Source of the DNA: Thiodiazotropha sp050305975
Lineage (GTDB): Bacteria > Pseudomonadota > Gammaproteobacteria > Chromatiales > Chromatiaceae
NCBI GenBank assembly: GCA_050305975.1
Contig: JBNLGI010000085.1
Coordinates: 1 to 38,794, forward strand
Direction: 5' to 3'
DNA: 38,794 nucleotides
The notes below the pieces were generated by a model that was not told the origin of the DNA, did no database searches, and worked only from the letters and a program-made list of their open reading frames with translations. Made by a program: the position numbers and the translations under genes. Every line of letters begins with the position of its first letter. The first letter of the stretch is position 1. This document shows, piece by piece, positions 7,616 through 16,142 of the stretch.

Positions 7616-8373
7616 CCCTCTATTTCTATGCAACGCTGGCGTTTCTCGTCGTTGCCTTCTTCGCCTCCGCGTTTCGCATCCTACGCGAATATGAGCGGGG
7701 TGTGGTGTTCCTGCTGGGACGTTTCTGGAAAGTCAAAGGCCCGGGTCTGGTCATCATCGTCCCCATCATCCAGCAGATGGTGCGGGTCGATCTGCGCACC
7801 ATCGTGCACGATGTGCCCTCGCAGGACGTGATCTCCCGCGACAACGTCTCGGTCAAGGTGAATGCGGTGGTCTACTACCGGGTGATCGATCCCGAACGGG
7901 CGATCATTCAAGTGGAGGACTACATGATGGCCACCAGCCAGCTGGCGCAGACCACTCTGCGTTCGGTGCTGGGACAGCACGAGCTGGACGAGATGCTGGC
8001 GGAGCGCGACCGCCTCAACGACGATGTGCGCAAGATCCTCGATCAGCAGACCGATACCTGGGGCATCAAGGTCACCAACGTGGAGATCAAACATGTGGAT
8101 CTGGATGAGAGCATGATCCGCGCCATTGCCCGTCAGGCGGAGGCGGAGCGCGCCCGGCGCGCCAAGGTGATCCATGCCGAAGGCGAACAGCAGGCGGCGG
8201 AGAAGCTGTCGCAGGCGGCCGAGATCCTGGCTCGGCAACCCCAGGCCATCCAGTTGCGCTACCTACAGACCCTGACCGAGATCGCCGGCGACAAGACCCA
8301 TACCCTGGTCTTCCCGCTGCCGATGGATCTGTTGGAACCACTGCTCAAACTGAAACAGACGGATCAGGGCTGA
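7612..8373 (+). CDS. Slipin family protein (stomatin/SPFH domain)
   Basis: 253 residues: an N-terminal membrane anchor (YFYATLAFLVVAFFASAF), then an SPFH/band-7 domain beginning with the hallmark EYERGVVFLLGRF. It includes VDLRTIVHDVPSQDVISRDNVSVKVNAVVYYRV and ends in an alanine/glutamate-rich coiled coil (RQAEAERARRAKVIHAEGEQQAAEKL). Slipins form oligomeric scaffolds at the inner membrane; the C-terminal hydrophobic stretch (THTLVFPLPMDLL) corresponds to the region cleaved by NfeD proteases in characterised pairs. The ATG overlaps the nfeD stop by 4 bp, so the two are translationally coupled. Confidence 0.94.
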   Translation: MTLYFYATLAFLVVAFFASAFRILREYERGVVFLLGRFWKVKGPGLVIIVPIIQQMVRVDLRTIVHDVPSQDVISRDNVSVKVNAVVYYRVIDPERAIIQVEDYMMATSQLAQTTLRSVLGQHELDEMLAERDRLNDDVRKILDQQTDTWGIKVTNVEIKHVDLDESMIRAIARQAEAERARRAKVIHAEGEQQAAEKLSQAAEILARQPQAIQLRYLQTLTEIAGDKTHTLVFPLPMDLLEPLLKLKQTDQG

Positions 8374-8402
8374 AGCGACAGCCCCGGTGTGTCCGTTCGC
8401 AG

Positions 8403-8753
8403 TCAGATCTCCGAGCGTGTCCCCGTGGCGTCAGGCGCTCTCTTATTTGGCGCTTCCAGCTCTTTGAGAAAGTCGAAGAGGGCTCGATAGGTCTCTTTCT
8501 TCATGTCGATCAGCATGATGCCGGCGTATTGATGGTTGGTGTAGATCACCAGGCCGCGCATGGATTGCTGCTCTCCGTTCATCCATATTCGAAGAGAGAT
8601 GAGATCATTTCGATTCAGTGCGGATTGTTCGTTCTGAAGCATCATGCCATTGAGGCTTACATCCTTTGTCATCACACGTCCCAGGGGTTGCTCTCTTTTG
8701 TAGAGATCGACCTCCAGGGAGACCGGCATTCGGGGATAGTAGCGGTGCTCCAC
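8403..8753 (-). CDS. PilZ domain protein (c-di-GMP binding)
   Basis: 116-residue single-domain PilZ protein. It keeps both ligand motifs: RxxxR at R4-R8 (HRYYPR) and DxSxxG at D31-S33-G36 (DVSLNG), so c-di-GMP binding is likely. PilZ proteins act as c-di-GMP effectors in motility, adhesion or polysaccharide export; the specific target here is unknown. It starts at a GTG with AGGAG six bases upstream, which is why I prefer it to internal ATGs. Convergent with the slipin gene. Confidence 0.85.
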   Translation of the reverse strand: MEHRYYPRMPVSLEVDLYKREQPLGRVMTKDVSLNGMMLQNEQSALNRNDLISLRIWMNGEQQSMRGLVIYTNHQYAGIMLIDMKKETYRALFDFLKELEAPNKRAPDATGTRSEI

Positions 8754-9579
8754 GATCAGCTCCTGTTTCTAGTCTAGGGTTTTTCCAGTCCCTCCCTGGT
8801 TTCTTGGTTCTCGATTCACGGAGGATTGTCAGGTGGACACTCCGCGGGTTTTGTTTGGACGAAATCTGACAGGGTATCGAGTCAATTTGAACGCACGAAT
8901 AACGCAGGTATGCGGTGTTGTTTCATTCGATATTTATTAAATTCGTAAACCGCATGGCGATCGACTGATTTCGATCCGCTATCTGAAATCCGTCTCAAGA
9001 ATCACTGATCAACTCATGCCTTCGCGCATGGCGGATGAAAGGCTCCGGTTATCTGCTTAAAGCTTTTCATTGCACTTCACACGATCTGCGAGAGACGTCA
9101 GTGATTACACAATCCAAGTATGTGCGATTGAAAAGATCCTGCCACTCTTTTTCATAAGTTTTCGACAAGGTTGAAGTGAAAAACGTTTCATTGCCAAGCG
9201 TTTTTTCATTAATCGATTAAAAAGAAAACCGATTGGATCGGCCGGGCTCTATCCTGTTAGGGTCGACGACATCTCTCTGCCTTTTTGTTTGCGCCGCGGA
9301 CCTTGCCATCCATCGCTCCATGCGTGAAATGAGAGGAACTGTCGGTGTGGAAAAACGGGAGTCTCGCCAACTCAACTCAACGTTATCGCGCTGTGTGGGT
9401 GATGGCGTGGCCGGAGGGAGGGCGAACGGTTCTTTACCGCTGCTGAGCTCGATTCGAACAGTTGCCAAACGGACTGTTGTAGTGTCGCCCTGCCCCGTGG
9501 CGCTTCCCTTCTTTGCGGGGCGTGGGTGCGGTGATAGTGTTGCGTCCCGCCAGCCTGTGGCGGGGGCGGGAAACCGGGA
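8754..9579. other. Large intergenic region without a recognisable gene
   Basis: About 826 bp between the PilZ gene and argA. The middle (about 8880-9230) is clearly more AT-rich than the surroundings and includes the 12-bp palindrome TTAATCGATTAA (9209-9220) and a short AAAAACG/CGTTTTT stem (9179-9185 with 9199-9205). The short open frames here have no family features and lie partly antisense to each other. It may hold an unrecognised RNA or be decayed sequence; I see nothing firm. Confidence 0.5.
9546..9564. other. Strong hairpin just downstream of argA
   Basis: CCCGCCA-GCCTG-TGGCGGG forms a perfect 7-bp GC-rich stem with a 5-base loop, 16 bp past the argA stop. It lacks the T-run of an intrinsic terminator on the minus strand (it is followed by ACGCAACACT), so it may be a processing or mRNA-end stem rather than a classical terminator. 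Confidence 0.5.
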
Positions 9580-10914
9580 CTAATCCGCCAGGGGCTTGAT
9601 GAAGACCATCGAGTTGCGCCGGTAGTTGTAGAGTTCCCGCTTGCGCATCGGCAGATCCTTGAGATCGGCCTTGACGAATCCCCGCTCCCGGAACCAGTGG
9701 GCGGTCTGGGTGGTGAGGATGAAGAGCCGCTCGATTCCCTGCGCCTTGGCGGAGGACTCCATCTGCTCGAGCAGCCGGTCCCCACGGTCGCCACCGCGAT
9801 AGTCGGGATGCACCACCACGCAGGCGAGTTCGGCCATTGCCTCCTGGGGATAGGGGTAGAGGGCGGCGCAGGCGATCACCATGCCATCCCGCTCCATCAG
9901 GGTGAAGCAGTCGATCTCGGTCTCCAGCAGTTCGCGGGAGCGGCGCACCAGCACGCCCTTCTCCTCCAGCGGTTCGAGCAGCTCCAGCAGGCCGCCGACG
10001 TCGTCGATGCGGGCGGTGCGGGTCTCCTCGTAGGGCTCGGCGGTGATCAGGGTGCCGATGCCGTCCCGGGTGAAGAGCTCCTTGAGCAGGGCGCCATCCT
10101 GCTGGCGGTCGATGAGGTGGGTGCGTTTGACCCCGCTACGGCAGGCGCTCAGGGCTGCCCTGAGGTGCTGCACCAGATCTTCAGGAAGCTGTTTGCGGCG
10201 GGCCAGCAGCTCGTCCACCTCCCGCGGCACCATGTTGGGGATCAGCCGGTTGCGCGAGTCGGTCACCCCCTTGGCTTCGATCAGGCTGATCAGCTTGTCG
10301 GCGCCCAGCGCGATGGCCACCGAGGCAGCCACGTCGGCGGCACTCAGATTGAAGACCTCGCCGGTGGGGGAGTAGCCCAGCGGCGGCACCAGCGCAATGG
10401 CGCCGCTCTCAAGGCGCTGCTCGATGCCGGCCGAATCGACCCGCCGCACCAGTCCGGTGTGGCCGTAGTCGACGCCGTCGCGCACGCCGATGGGGCGGGC
10501 GGTGACGAAGTTGCCGGAGGCGACCCGGATGCGCGCCCCGGCCATGGGTGAGTTGGCCAGACCCATGGAGAGCAGCGCCTCGATCTCCACCCGTACGGCG
10601 CCGGCCGCCTCCTTGACGCAGGTGAGGGCGTCGTCGTCGGTGACCCGCAGGCCGTTGATGTACTGCATCTCCACGCCGCGCTGGTTGAGCCGTTGCTCGA
10701 TCTGCGGGCGGGCGCCGTGGACCAGCACCAGACGGATGCCGATGCCGTGCAGCAGGGCGATGTCATGCACCAGGTTGGCGAAGCTTTCGTCACCCACCGC
10801 CTCGCCGCCGAAGGCGATGACGAAGGTGCGCCCCCGGTGGGCGTGGATATAGGGTGACGAGCCCCGGAACCAGTCGACGAAGTCGTCCGCTATGCTTTTC
10901 GTGCGCTTGCTCAT
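9580..10914 (-). CDS. argA: N-acetylglutamate synthase ArgA (amino-acid N-acetyltransferase)
   Basis: 444 residues, the normal length for the classical ArgA. It makes N-acetylglutamate from glutamate and acetyl-CoA, the first step of arginine synthesis. The N-terminal part is an amino acid kinase-like domain (RTFVIAFGGEAV; LVLVHGARPQIEQRL) used for arginine sensing. The C-terminal part is a GNAT acetyltransferase domain (LYPYPQEAMAELACVVVHP, then YRGGDRGDRLLEQME as the acetyl-CoA-binding loop). The ending KRELYNYRRNSMVFIK is typical of ArgA. It follows argE by 21 bp in the same direction, so argE-argA is very likely one operon. Confidence 0.96.
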   Translation of the reverse strand: MSKRTKSIADDFVDWFRGSSPYIHAHRGRTFVIAFGGEAVGDESFANLVHDIALLHGIGIRLVLVHGARPQIEQRLNQRGVEMQYINGLRVTDDDALTCVKEAAGAVRVEIEALLSMGLANSPMAGARIRVASGNFVTARPIGVRDGVDYGHTGLVRRVDSAGIEQRLESGAIALVPPLGYSPTGEVFNLSAADVAASVAIALGADKLISLIEAKGVTDSRNRLIPNMVPREVDELLARRKQLPEDLVQHLRAALSACRSGVKRTHLIDRQQDGALLKELFTRDGIGTLITAEPYEETRTARIDDVGGLLELLEPLEEKGVLVRRSRELLETEIDCFTLMERDGMVIACAALYPYPQEAMAELACVVVHPDYRGGDRGDRLLEQMESSAKAQGIERLFILTTQTAHWFRERGFVKADLKDLPMRKRELYNYRRNSMVFIKPLAD

Positions 10915-10935
10915 GCGAATTCTTTAACTGCTTGG

Positions 10936-12081
10936 TTATAAACAGAATTGCCTGACCAGCGACTGTATCAGGTTGATCCCCGGATGGATATGTTCCAGAG
11001 GCAGATATTCGTCCGGTTGATGGGCCTGGTCGATGTTGCCCGGGCCGCAGATCACCGTCTGCAGGCCGAGGTCGTTGAGATAGGGACCCTCGGTGCCGAA
11101 GGCGACCGCCCCCGCCTCCACTCCGGTGAGTTTCTCCATGGCCTGGATGATGGCCGCATCGCGCGGGGTCTCCATCGCCGGAATGCCTTCGAACACCGGC
11201 ACCAGCTCCCACTGCAGGCCGCTGCTCTCGAGCAGACGGTCGAGCCGCTCGCGCAGCTCGCCGCGCAGGGTTTCGATCTCCATGCCGGGCAGGGGGCGCA
11301 GATCGAACTGCAGCTCGCAGTGTCCGCAGATGCGGTTGGGATTGTCGCCGCCGTGGATGTGGCCCAGGTTGAGGGTCGGCACCTCCACCGCGAAGGCGGG
11401 GTTGCGGTAGCGGCGCTGCAGCTCCTCGCGCCACTGAATCACTTCGCCGAGGACCCGGTACATGCCGTCGAGGGCGTTGACGCCCAGGGCCGGATTGCTG
11501 GAGTGGCCCGCCTTGCCGGTGAGGCGGACCGATTCCATGGAGATGCCCTTGTGCATGTGGATCGGCTTGAGGCTGGTGGGTTCACCGATCAGCGCGTGGC
11601 GGCCCAGCCTGCGGTGCAGGTCGCTGAGCGACTTGGCGCCGCACATGCTGCTCTCCTCGTCGGCGGTGGCGAGAATGGTCAGGGGCTGCTTCAACTGCTC
11701 GAGCGGCAGCTCCCGGATGGCTTCGATCACGACGGCGAAGAAGCCCTTCATGTCGGCGGTGCCGATGCCGTGCAGGCGGCCGTTGCGCTCGCTCAGCCGG
11801 AGCGGGTCGCTGCTCCATTTGTCCGCGTCGAAAGGCACCGTGTCGGTATGGCCGGAGAGCACCAGTCCCTGATCGCCCCTGCCGGCGCTGGCGATCAGGT
11901 TCGATTTACCGGGGTGGCCGGGGATGGCGATCACCTCGGTCTCGAAGCCGAGCGCGGAGAACCAGCTCTCGAGCAGTTCGATGACGTTGGCGTTGCCCAT
12001 GTCCCAGGCCGGATTGACACTGCTCACCGAAGGGGCGGCAATGAGGGCGCGCAGCATGTCGAGAAAAGGGGGTGTCTTCAT
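10936..12081 (-). CDS. argE: Acetylornithine deacetylase ArgE
   Basis: 381-residue M20-family zinc hydrolase that removes the acetyl group from N-acetylornithine to give ornithine. Metal and catalytic residues are visible: H78 and D80 in SGHTDTVPFD, D110 in GTADMKGF, and the catalytic/metal glutamates in ATADEESSMCG (E142, E143). The dimerisation domain follows (GKAGHSSNPALGVNALDGM), and the late histidine is in the final region (AHQPDEYLPLEHIHPG). The start ATG has only a weak ribosome binding site, but no better candidate exists. It is upstream of argA in a shared leftward unit. Confidence 0.95.
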   Translation of the reverse strand: MKTPPFLDMLRALIAAPSVSSVNPAWDMGNANVIELLESWFSALGFETEVIAIPGHPGKSNLIASAGRGDQGLVLSGHTDTVPFDADKWSSDPLRLSERNGRLHGIGTADMKGFFAVVIEAIRELPLEQLKQPLTILATADEESSMCGAKSLSDLHRRLGRHALIGEPTSLKPIHMHKGISMESVRLTGKAGHSSNPALGVNALDGMYRVLGEVIQWREELQRRYRNPAFAVEVPTLNLGHIHGGDNPNRICGHCELQFDLRPLPGMEIETLRGELRERLDRLLESSGLQWELVPVFEGIPAMETPRDAAIIQAMEKLTGVEAGAVAFGTEGPYLNDLGLQTVICGPGNIDQAHQPDEYLPLEHIHPGINLIQSLVRQFCL

Positions 12082-12194
12082 GGCACGATTCTGTGATCAT
12101 GCAGAAGCATTGGCAACTGCTATTTCCGCAACCAGGCGCTGACGAAGGCACTTTTATCGATACCCGGGCAAGGTTGCGGATCAATCGGGGAAAT

Positions 12195-12213
12195 GGCGGG
12201 GCCCTGCCCCACC
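12195..12213. repeat. Palindromic repeat, family B (half copy)
   Basis: GGCGGGGC-CCT-GCCCCACC, 8-bp arms with one mismatch and a 3-base centre. It matches the family B palindrome seen at 18902-18963 and 33197-33250, and lies between the divergent argE and the regulator-like gene at 12237. Confidence 0.65.
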
Positions 12214-12236
12214 GAATATCTGTCTGAAGACATCTC

Positions 12237-12956
12237 ATGCTCGACTGGCGAAACTCGCAAGACTACGCATTCACGCAACACCTGACGGCCGCTCAATGGG
12301 CCTGGGAGTTCCTGCGCCGGAATCCGGTCTACCAAGCGGAGTGGCGGGATTTCATCACCCTCTGGCGGGCCCTGGAGGCGGATTACGGCAAGCCTTCACA
12401 GCGCGATATCGCGGCCTGGAAACGCGACCCTCGCGCCTGGCTGCCCGCCGAGCGCTGTCTGGAGAGCGACTGCCGGGTCGACGGGGACAAGGTGTTGATC
12501 GAGTGCGCCCTGGGTGCGCGCTGGGGTTTCTTCAAATTTCCACCCGACCCGAAGGACGACGATCCGGTCGGCGGCGAGCGGCTGGTCTGGCGTGAGCTGC
12601 CGCCTGAGATCCCTCTGCTGGAGGCGGAGGCCGTCGCCCCTGCGGATGGGCAGCGGGCGGCGCTGGTATTCGATCTGGGATTGCCGTTGGCGCCCCAGTT
12701 GGAACAGGCCAAGCGTCGTCTGCAGATCGAACAGCGCCGGCGCCTCAGTGCGGGCCGACTGGCGCCGCCCCGGGTTGCCGGTCATGCCGCCAGACTCGCC
12801 CTTGGTTTGCGTCAGCTGGACGCGGCCGCGGCAGCCGTTCCGCTGGAGGAGCAGTCGCTGGTGCTTGGTATCGGCGCCGAGGATGCCGGAGAGAGCCTGA
12901 ACCAGGCGCTTTCGCTGCGCGACCGGGGCTACCGTAAACTCCTCTGGTTGCGTTGA
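12237..12956 (+). CDS. DUF6499/DUF2285-like regulator-type protein
   Basis: 239 residues. The N-terminus, DWRNSQDY...WAWEFLRRNPVYQ, is the signature of the DUF6499 'transcriptional regulator-like' domain. The C-terminal part (about 135-239: VFDLGLPLAPQLEQAKRRLQIEQRRR, then HAARLALGLRQLDAAAA) resembles the DUF2285 helix-turn-helix region often found next to or fused with it. Relatives are often carried by integrative elements and are thought to bind DNA, but no integrase or conjugation gene is seen here. The start is the first in-frame ATG, with a weak ribosome binding site. The domain assignment is from memory of the family pattern. Confidence 0.65.
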   Translation: MLDWRNSQDYAFTQHLTAAQWAWEFLRRNPVYQAEWRDFITLWRALEADYGKPSQRDIAAWKRDPRAWLPAERCLESDCRVDGDKVLIECALGARWGFFKFPPDPKDDDPVGGERLVWRELPPEIPLLEAEAVAPADGQRAALVFDLGLPLAPQLEQAKRRLQIEQRRRLSAGRLAPPRVAGHAARLALGLRQLDAAAAAVPLEEQSLVLGIGAEDAGESLNQALSLRDRGYRKLLWLR

Positions 12957-13044
12957 AGCCGTTACACGGGAACTTGCAAAATCGGACCCGGTTTGCTTAG
13001 TTTAAGACACCGAAGGGGATTCCCAAGGCGTTGGATTGGGGCGT

Positions 13045-13452
13045 ATGCGACTCTATATCAGGCATCCCTCGGATGTCCCTATTGATTACCAGCTGGGCGG
13101 CCGCGCCGATACCAGCCGTGAGAAGCTGAGCAACTACAGCGAGGGCGGGCTCTGTTTCATCGCCCGACAATGGGTCCAGCCCGGTACTGAAATCCACTTC
13201 GCCATACCCATCACCCCTCCCCAGTTCCACGCCTCAGGAGTGGTGGTCTGGTGCCGCGAGGAGGCAGGCGAGTTCTATGTCGGCGTCAAGTTCACCGAGG
13301 AGGAGACCGCCTATGCGGTGCGCATGGTGGAGCAGCTCTGTTACATTGAGCACTATCGCCAGAGTGTCCTCGAGAGCGAAGGCAGGGAGTTGACAGGGGA
13401 GGAGGCTGCACTTGAGTGGATCGACAAGTATGCGGGAAGATTTCCCCACTGA
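13045..13452 (+). CDS. PilZ domain protein (c-di-GMP binding)
   Basis: 135 residues with both PilZ motifs at the N-terminus: RxxxR (R2-R6 in RLYIRHP) and NxSxGG (N30-S32-G34-G35 in SNYSEGG). The beta-barrel continues with ASGVVVWCREEAGEFYVGVKF. The C-terminal 40 residues are helical (MVEQLCYIEHYRQSVLESEGRE). I use the ATG at 13045 rather than the TTG three codons earlier. It is the second PilZ protein in the window and is otherwise unrelated to the first in length and tail. The next gene (GlcG-like) starts 65 bp later. Confidence 0.82.
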   Translation: MRLYIRHPSDVPIDYQLGGRADTSREKLSNYSEGGLCFIARQWVQPGTEIHFAIPITPPQFHASGVVVWCREEAGEFYVGVKFTEEETAYAVRMVEQLCYIEHYRQSVLESEGRELTGEEAALEWIDKYAGRFPH

Positions 13453-13517
13453 ACGAACGAAAACGCTCACGACGCGTCTCATTGGCTACTGACCCGATCC
13501 GCATATGAGGTGCCTGC

Positions 13518-14015
13518 ATGCATCGCTTCCCATCTGCCGTGCTCTCTGCCGGTCTGCTGTTGACGCCGTTGTTGACAGCGGCCGCGGATATCATCACGGT
13601 TAAGCGTCTCAGCCCCGATCTCGCCCTGGAGATGGTCAAACAGGCGGTGGAGGCGTGCCGCGCCGAGGGCTATCAGGTCACCGCCGTGGTGGTGGGCAGT
13701 GACGGCGCCGAGGTGGCGCTGATGCGCGACGTGCATGCCAGTCGCTTCACCATTCAGATCGCCCGTGACAAGGCCAATGCGGTGATCCTCTCCGGGATAG
13801 CCTCCGGCGACTTCCGGGACAATCGGCGGGACATCCAGCAGGAGATGAATCACGTCGAGGGCGTTCTGGTGCTGCAGGGCGGTCTGCCGATCGAGGCGGC
13901 CGGCTATCAGCTCGGCGCCATCGGCGTCAGCGGCGCGCCGGGTGGCGAGCGGGACGAACGCTGTGCCCGCAAGGCCTTGGACAAGGTGCAGGAACGACTC
14001 GAGTTTGCCGACTAA
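13518..14015 (+). CDS. Secreted GlcG/HbpS family (heme-degrading domain) protein
   Basis: 165 residues with a signal peptide (about 1-23, ending LLTAAA-D). The mature protein is one GlcG/HbpS (DUF336) domain: LALEMVKQAVEACRAEGYQVTAVVVGSDGAEVALMRD, KANAVILSG, GGLPIEAAGYQLGAIGVSGAPGGERDE. Characterised relatives bind heme (HbpS) or belong to the glycolate locus (GlcG), but many are of unknown role. GAGG lies seven bases before the ATG. It is followed after 19 bp by a PAQR family gene in the same direction, so they are probably co-transcribed. Confidence 0.88.
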   Translation: MHRFPSAVLSAGLLLTPLLTAAADIITVKRLSPDLALEMVKQAVEACRAEGYQVTAVVVGSDGAEVALMRDVHASRFTIQIARDKANAVILSGIASGDFRDNRRDIQQEMNHVEGVLVLQGGLPIEAAGYQLGAIGVSGAPGGERDERCARKALDKVQERLEFAD

Positions 14016-14034
14016 CTCAACAGAAGAGGCCCCT

Positions 14035-14697
14035 ATGGAGAGTCAACTCAGCGAAAGCGGATACAGCCTGGGCGAGGAGATCGCGCATGCGGTCTCCCAC
14101 GGTATCGGCGCACTGCTCAGCATCGCCGGTCTGACGGTGCTGGTCGCTTTCGCATCCCTCTACGGGAATGCCTGGCATATCACCAGCAGCAGTATCTATG
14201 GCGCCACCCTGGTCCTGCTCTACACCGCCTCCACCCTCTATCACGGGATACCGCAGCCCGCGGTCAAACAGGTGCTGAGGCGCATCGACCATGCGGCCAT
14301 CTTTCTGCTCATCGCCGGAACCTACACCCCCTTCACCCTGGTCAACCTGCGCGGCGAGTGGGGCTGGACCCTGTTCGGTCTGGTGTGGGGGTTCGCCGTC
14401 CTCGGCGTGGTGCTCGAGACAGCGGTCAAACAGCGCATCAAGTGGCTGTCGCTGACCCTTTACCTGGGACTCGGCTGGCTGGTTCTTATCGCCATCCAAC
14501 CCCTGCTCGAGGCGGTGGCGACGGGCGGGTTGATCCTGTTGCTGGCCGGCGGTCTCTGCTATTCCCTGGGGGTGATCTTCTATGTCTGGAAGCGGCTGGC
14601 CTACCACCATGCGGTGTGGCATCTGTTCGTGATGGCCGGCAGCCTGCTGCACTTCTTCTCCATCTTCTTCTACGTGCTGCCGCCCGCCACCGGCTGA
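14035..14697 (+). CDS. Hemolysin III / PAQR family membrane protein
   Basis: 220 residues with seven predicted transmembrane segments. PAQR signatures are present: EEIAHAVSHGIGALLSI at the N-terminus, ASTLYHGIPQPAVKQVLRRIDHAAIFLLIAGTYTPF in the middle, and AYHHAVWHLFVMAGSLLHFFSI at the end. These provide the conserved serine, aspartate and histidines that bind zinc in PAQR proteins. Bacterial members are of uncertain function despite the name. I place the start at the ATG preceded by AGAAGAGG. An upstream in-frame start would overlap the GlcG-like gene heavily. Confidence 0.9.
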   Translation: MESQLSESGYSLGEEIAHAVSHGIGALLSIAGLTVLVAFASLYGNAWHITSSSIYGATLVLLYTASTLYHGIPQPAVKQVLRRIDHAAIFLLIAGTYTPFTLVNLRGEWGWTLFGLVWGFAVLGVVLETAVKQRIKWLSLTLYLGLGWLVLIAIQPLLEAVATGGLILLLAGGLCYSLGVIFYVWKRLAYHHAVWHLFVMAGSLLHFFSIFFYVLPPATG

Positions 14698-14707
14698 GCG
14701 ACTGTCG

Positions 14708-15025
14708 TCAATTCATCAGCAGCGCCGCCGCGAAGCAGCCGACGCTCAGCAGAAAGAAGATCGCTGAGGAGGGTTTCCACATCGTGTAGTTGAGCGTGCT
14801 GGCATTCTTGTCATGCAACACGATAGCCAGGATCCCGGACGCCAGGAAGATCCCGCCCGTGATATAGGCGACCACCTGCAGATATTCGACCTTGATCTGG
14901 GTGGAGCCCTGCACACCGCCTCCGATGGTTTCGAACTTGTTCGCCAGCAGCGGCTCGCAGACGAGCATGCCGGTCACCAGCAGCCAGGGGGTCAGCGAGC
15001 AGAGTCGCGCAAGCAGGGGTTTCAC
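14708..15025 (-). CDS. Small membrane protein of unknown function
   Basis: 105 residues with three hydrophobic segments: an N-terminal one (SLTPWLLVTGMLVCEPLLA) that could be a signal peptide, a central one (VVAYITGGIFLASGILAIVL) and a C-terminal one (SSAIFFLLSVGCFAAALLM). Between the first two is a glycine-rich linker, FETIGGGVQGSTQIK. I chose the GTG at 15025 because GAGG lies six bases upstream. The layout is reminiscent of small pilin-like or TrbC/VirB2-like proteins, but I do not see enough to claim that. It converges on the PAQR gene with an 11-bp gap. Confidence 0.7.
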   Translation of the reverse strand: MKPLLARLCSLTPWLLVTGMLVCEPLLANKFETIGGGVQGSTQIKVEYLQVVAYITGGIFLASGILAIVLHDKNASTLNYTMWKPSSAIFFLLSVGCFAAALLMN

Positions 15026-15320
15026 GATTGACCTCAATACCACCTATAAAACCGGCGGTTACAACGGGCATTGCCTCTATATATAGCCAATATGTGCTGT
15101 CTTGGCAGTAGTTTTTCGGTTAAGGATACCTATCGGGCGTTCCGCGAAATGGCCTGTAATGGCGAGGGATAATGGTTTACGCACTTCGGGTATGCTTGCG
15201 CTATCTCATTTCATCGGCGGCAGCGGCACGCTATGCCGTCTGCCAGCGCCATACCGACGTCGGTTCCCGATGCGTCATGTTGGTGGAAGTCCGATCGAAA
15301 TCATGCATGAGGAGAAAACC

Positions 15321-15710
15321 ATGTACAGTTTTTCAACGCGATTGAAGGGTAGCATGGAGGCCGTCGAAGGTCGGGTGGTCGATGCCCTCAAAGCGGAGGG
15401 ATTCGGTGTGCTCACAGAGATCGATGTCCAGGCGACCTTGAAGGCGAAGCTCGGCATCGATCGCCTTCCCTACCGGATTCTGGGTGCCTGCAATCCGCCC
15501 CTGGCCCACAAGGCGATCGACGCCGAGCCCGATATCGGCCTGCTGCTGCCGTGCAATGTGGTGCTGCGGGAAGAGCAGGATGGCGATGTCACGGTCGCCT
15601 TCATGGATCCGGTGGCGGTGCTGCAACTGGTCGACAAGCCTGAGGTGGCGGAGCTGGCCAACGAGGTGAAGCAGCGGTTACAGCGGGTGGAGTCGGCGAT
15701 CCAGTCCTGA
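15321..15710 (+). CDS. DUF302 domain protein
   Basis: 129 residues, one DUF302 domain: FSTRLKGSMEAVEGRVVDALKAEGFGVLTEIDVQATLKAKLG, then the family signature YRILGACNPPLAHKAIDAEPDIGLLLPCNVVLRE. The C-terminus is VAVLQLVDKPEVAELANEVKQRL. DUF302 proteins are common in sulfur- and metal-related proteobacterial loci, but have no proven general function. GAGGAG six bases upstream fixes the start, so the longer upstream frame is not used. About 277 bp of sequence without a gene precede it and probably contain its promoter. Confidence 0.9.
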   Translation: MYSFSTRLKGSMEAVEGRVVDALKAEGFGVLTEIDVQATLKAKLGIDRLPYRILGACNPPLAHKAIDAEPDIGLLLPCNVVLREEQDGDVTVAFMDPVAVLQLVDKPEVAELANEVKQRLQRVESAIQS

Positions 15711-15725
15711 TCCGCCGGCAGCCAC

Positions 15726-16139
15726 TCACTCCAGGTAGCGACAGGCGGGCAGAAAGCCGGCAATGTCGGGGTAGTCCCGGGTGACGCAGGTCCAGGCCGT
15801 GATCTCTCCGTCTCTCATCAGCGGGAGATAGACCAGGACGCCACCGTCCCGACCCGACCTGGCATTCAGTTCGATGTGCATGGCGCCACCCAACTCATAG
15901 GTCAGCCTGCGGATTGCCGTACCCTCGAGCTCCTCGGCGGTCGGCGGGATGTTCGGCATCGCTTCGCCCAGGGCCAGTTGCCGTCTCTCCTCGTCTCTGT
16001 GCGCCCGCTGCATGGCGAAGTGGTAGGCCTGGACGATAGCCGCCTGCTGCATGGCGTCGTTCGAGCGCACCAGCGAGAGGTAGTGATAGAGTCCGAAGAT
16101 CAGGCCCAGCAGGATCAACAGGCGGGTGATCGGGCGCAC
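15726..16139 (-). CDS. Pilin-like membrane-anchored protein
   Basis: 137 residues with one N-terminal hydrophobic helix (RLLILLGLIFGLYHYLSLV) followed by a periplasmic domain. The C-terminal end, GEITAWTCVTRDYPDIAGFLPACRYLE, has two cysteines in the spacing of the disulfide loop at the end of type IV pilins (WTC...LPxxCR). There is no obvious prepilin peptidase site (no G-F-T-L-x-E), so it is pilin-like at best. It starts with GTG three bases after the stop of the degenerate protease gene, which indicates translational coupling. Its function is unknown; the shared operon suggests that the two act together. Confidence 0.65.
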   Translation of the reverse strand: MRPITRLLILLGLIFGLYHYLSLVRSNDAMQQAAIVQAYHFAMQRAHRDEERRQLALGEAMPNIPPTAEELEGTAIRRLTYELGGAMHIELNARSGRDGGVLVYLPLMRDGEITAWTCVTRDYPDIAGFLPACRYLE

Positions 16140-16142
16140 GGA

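Noticed and set aside
9546..9564. Intrinsic terminator of argA
   Set aside because: Good stem but no T-run on the minus strand; kept only as a hairpin.
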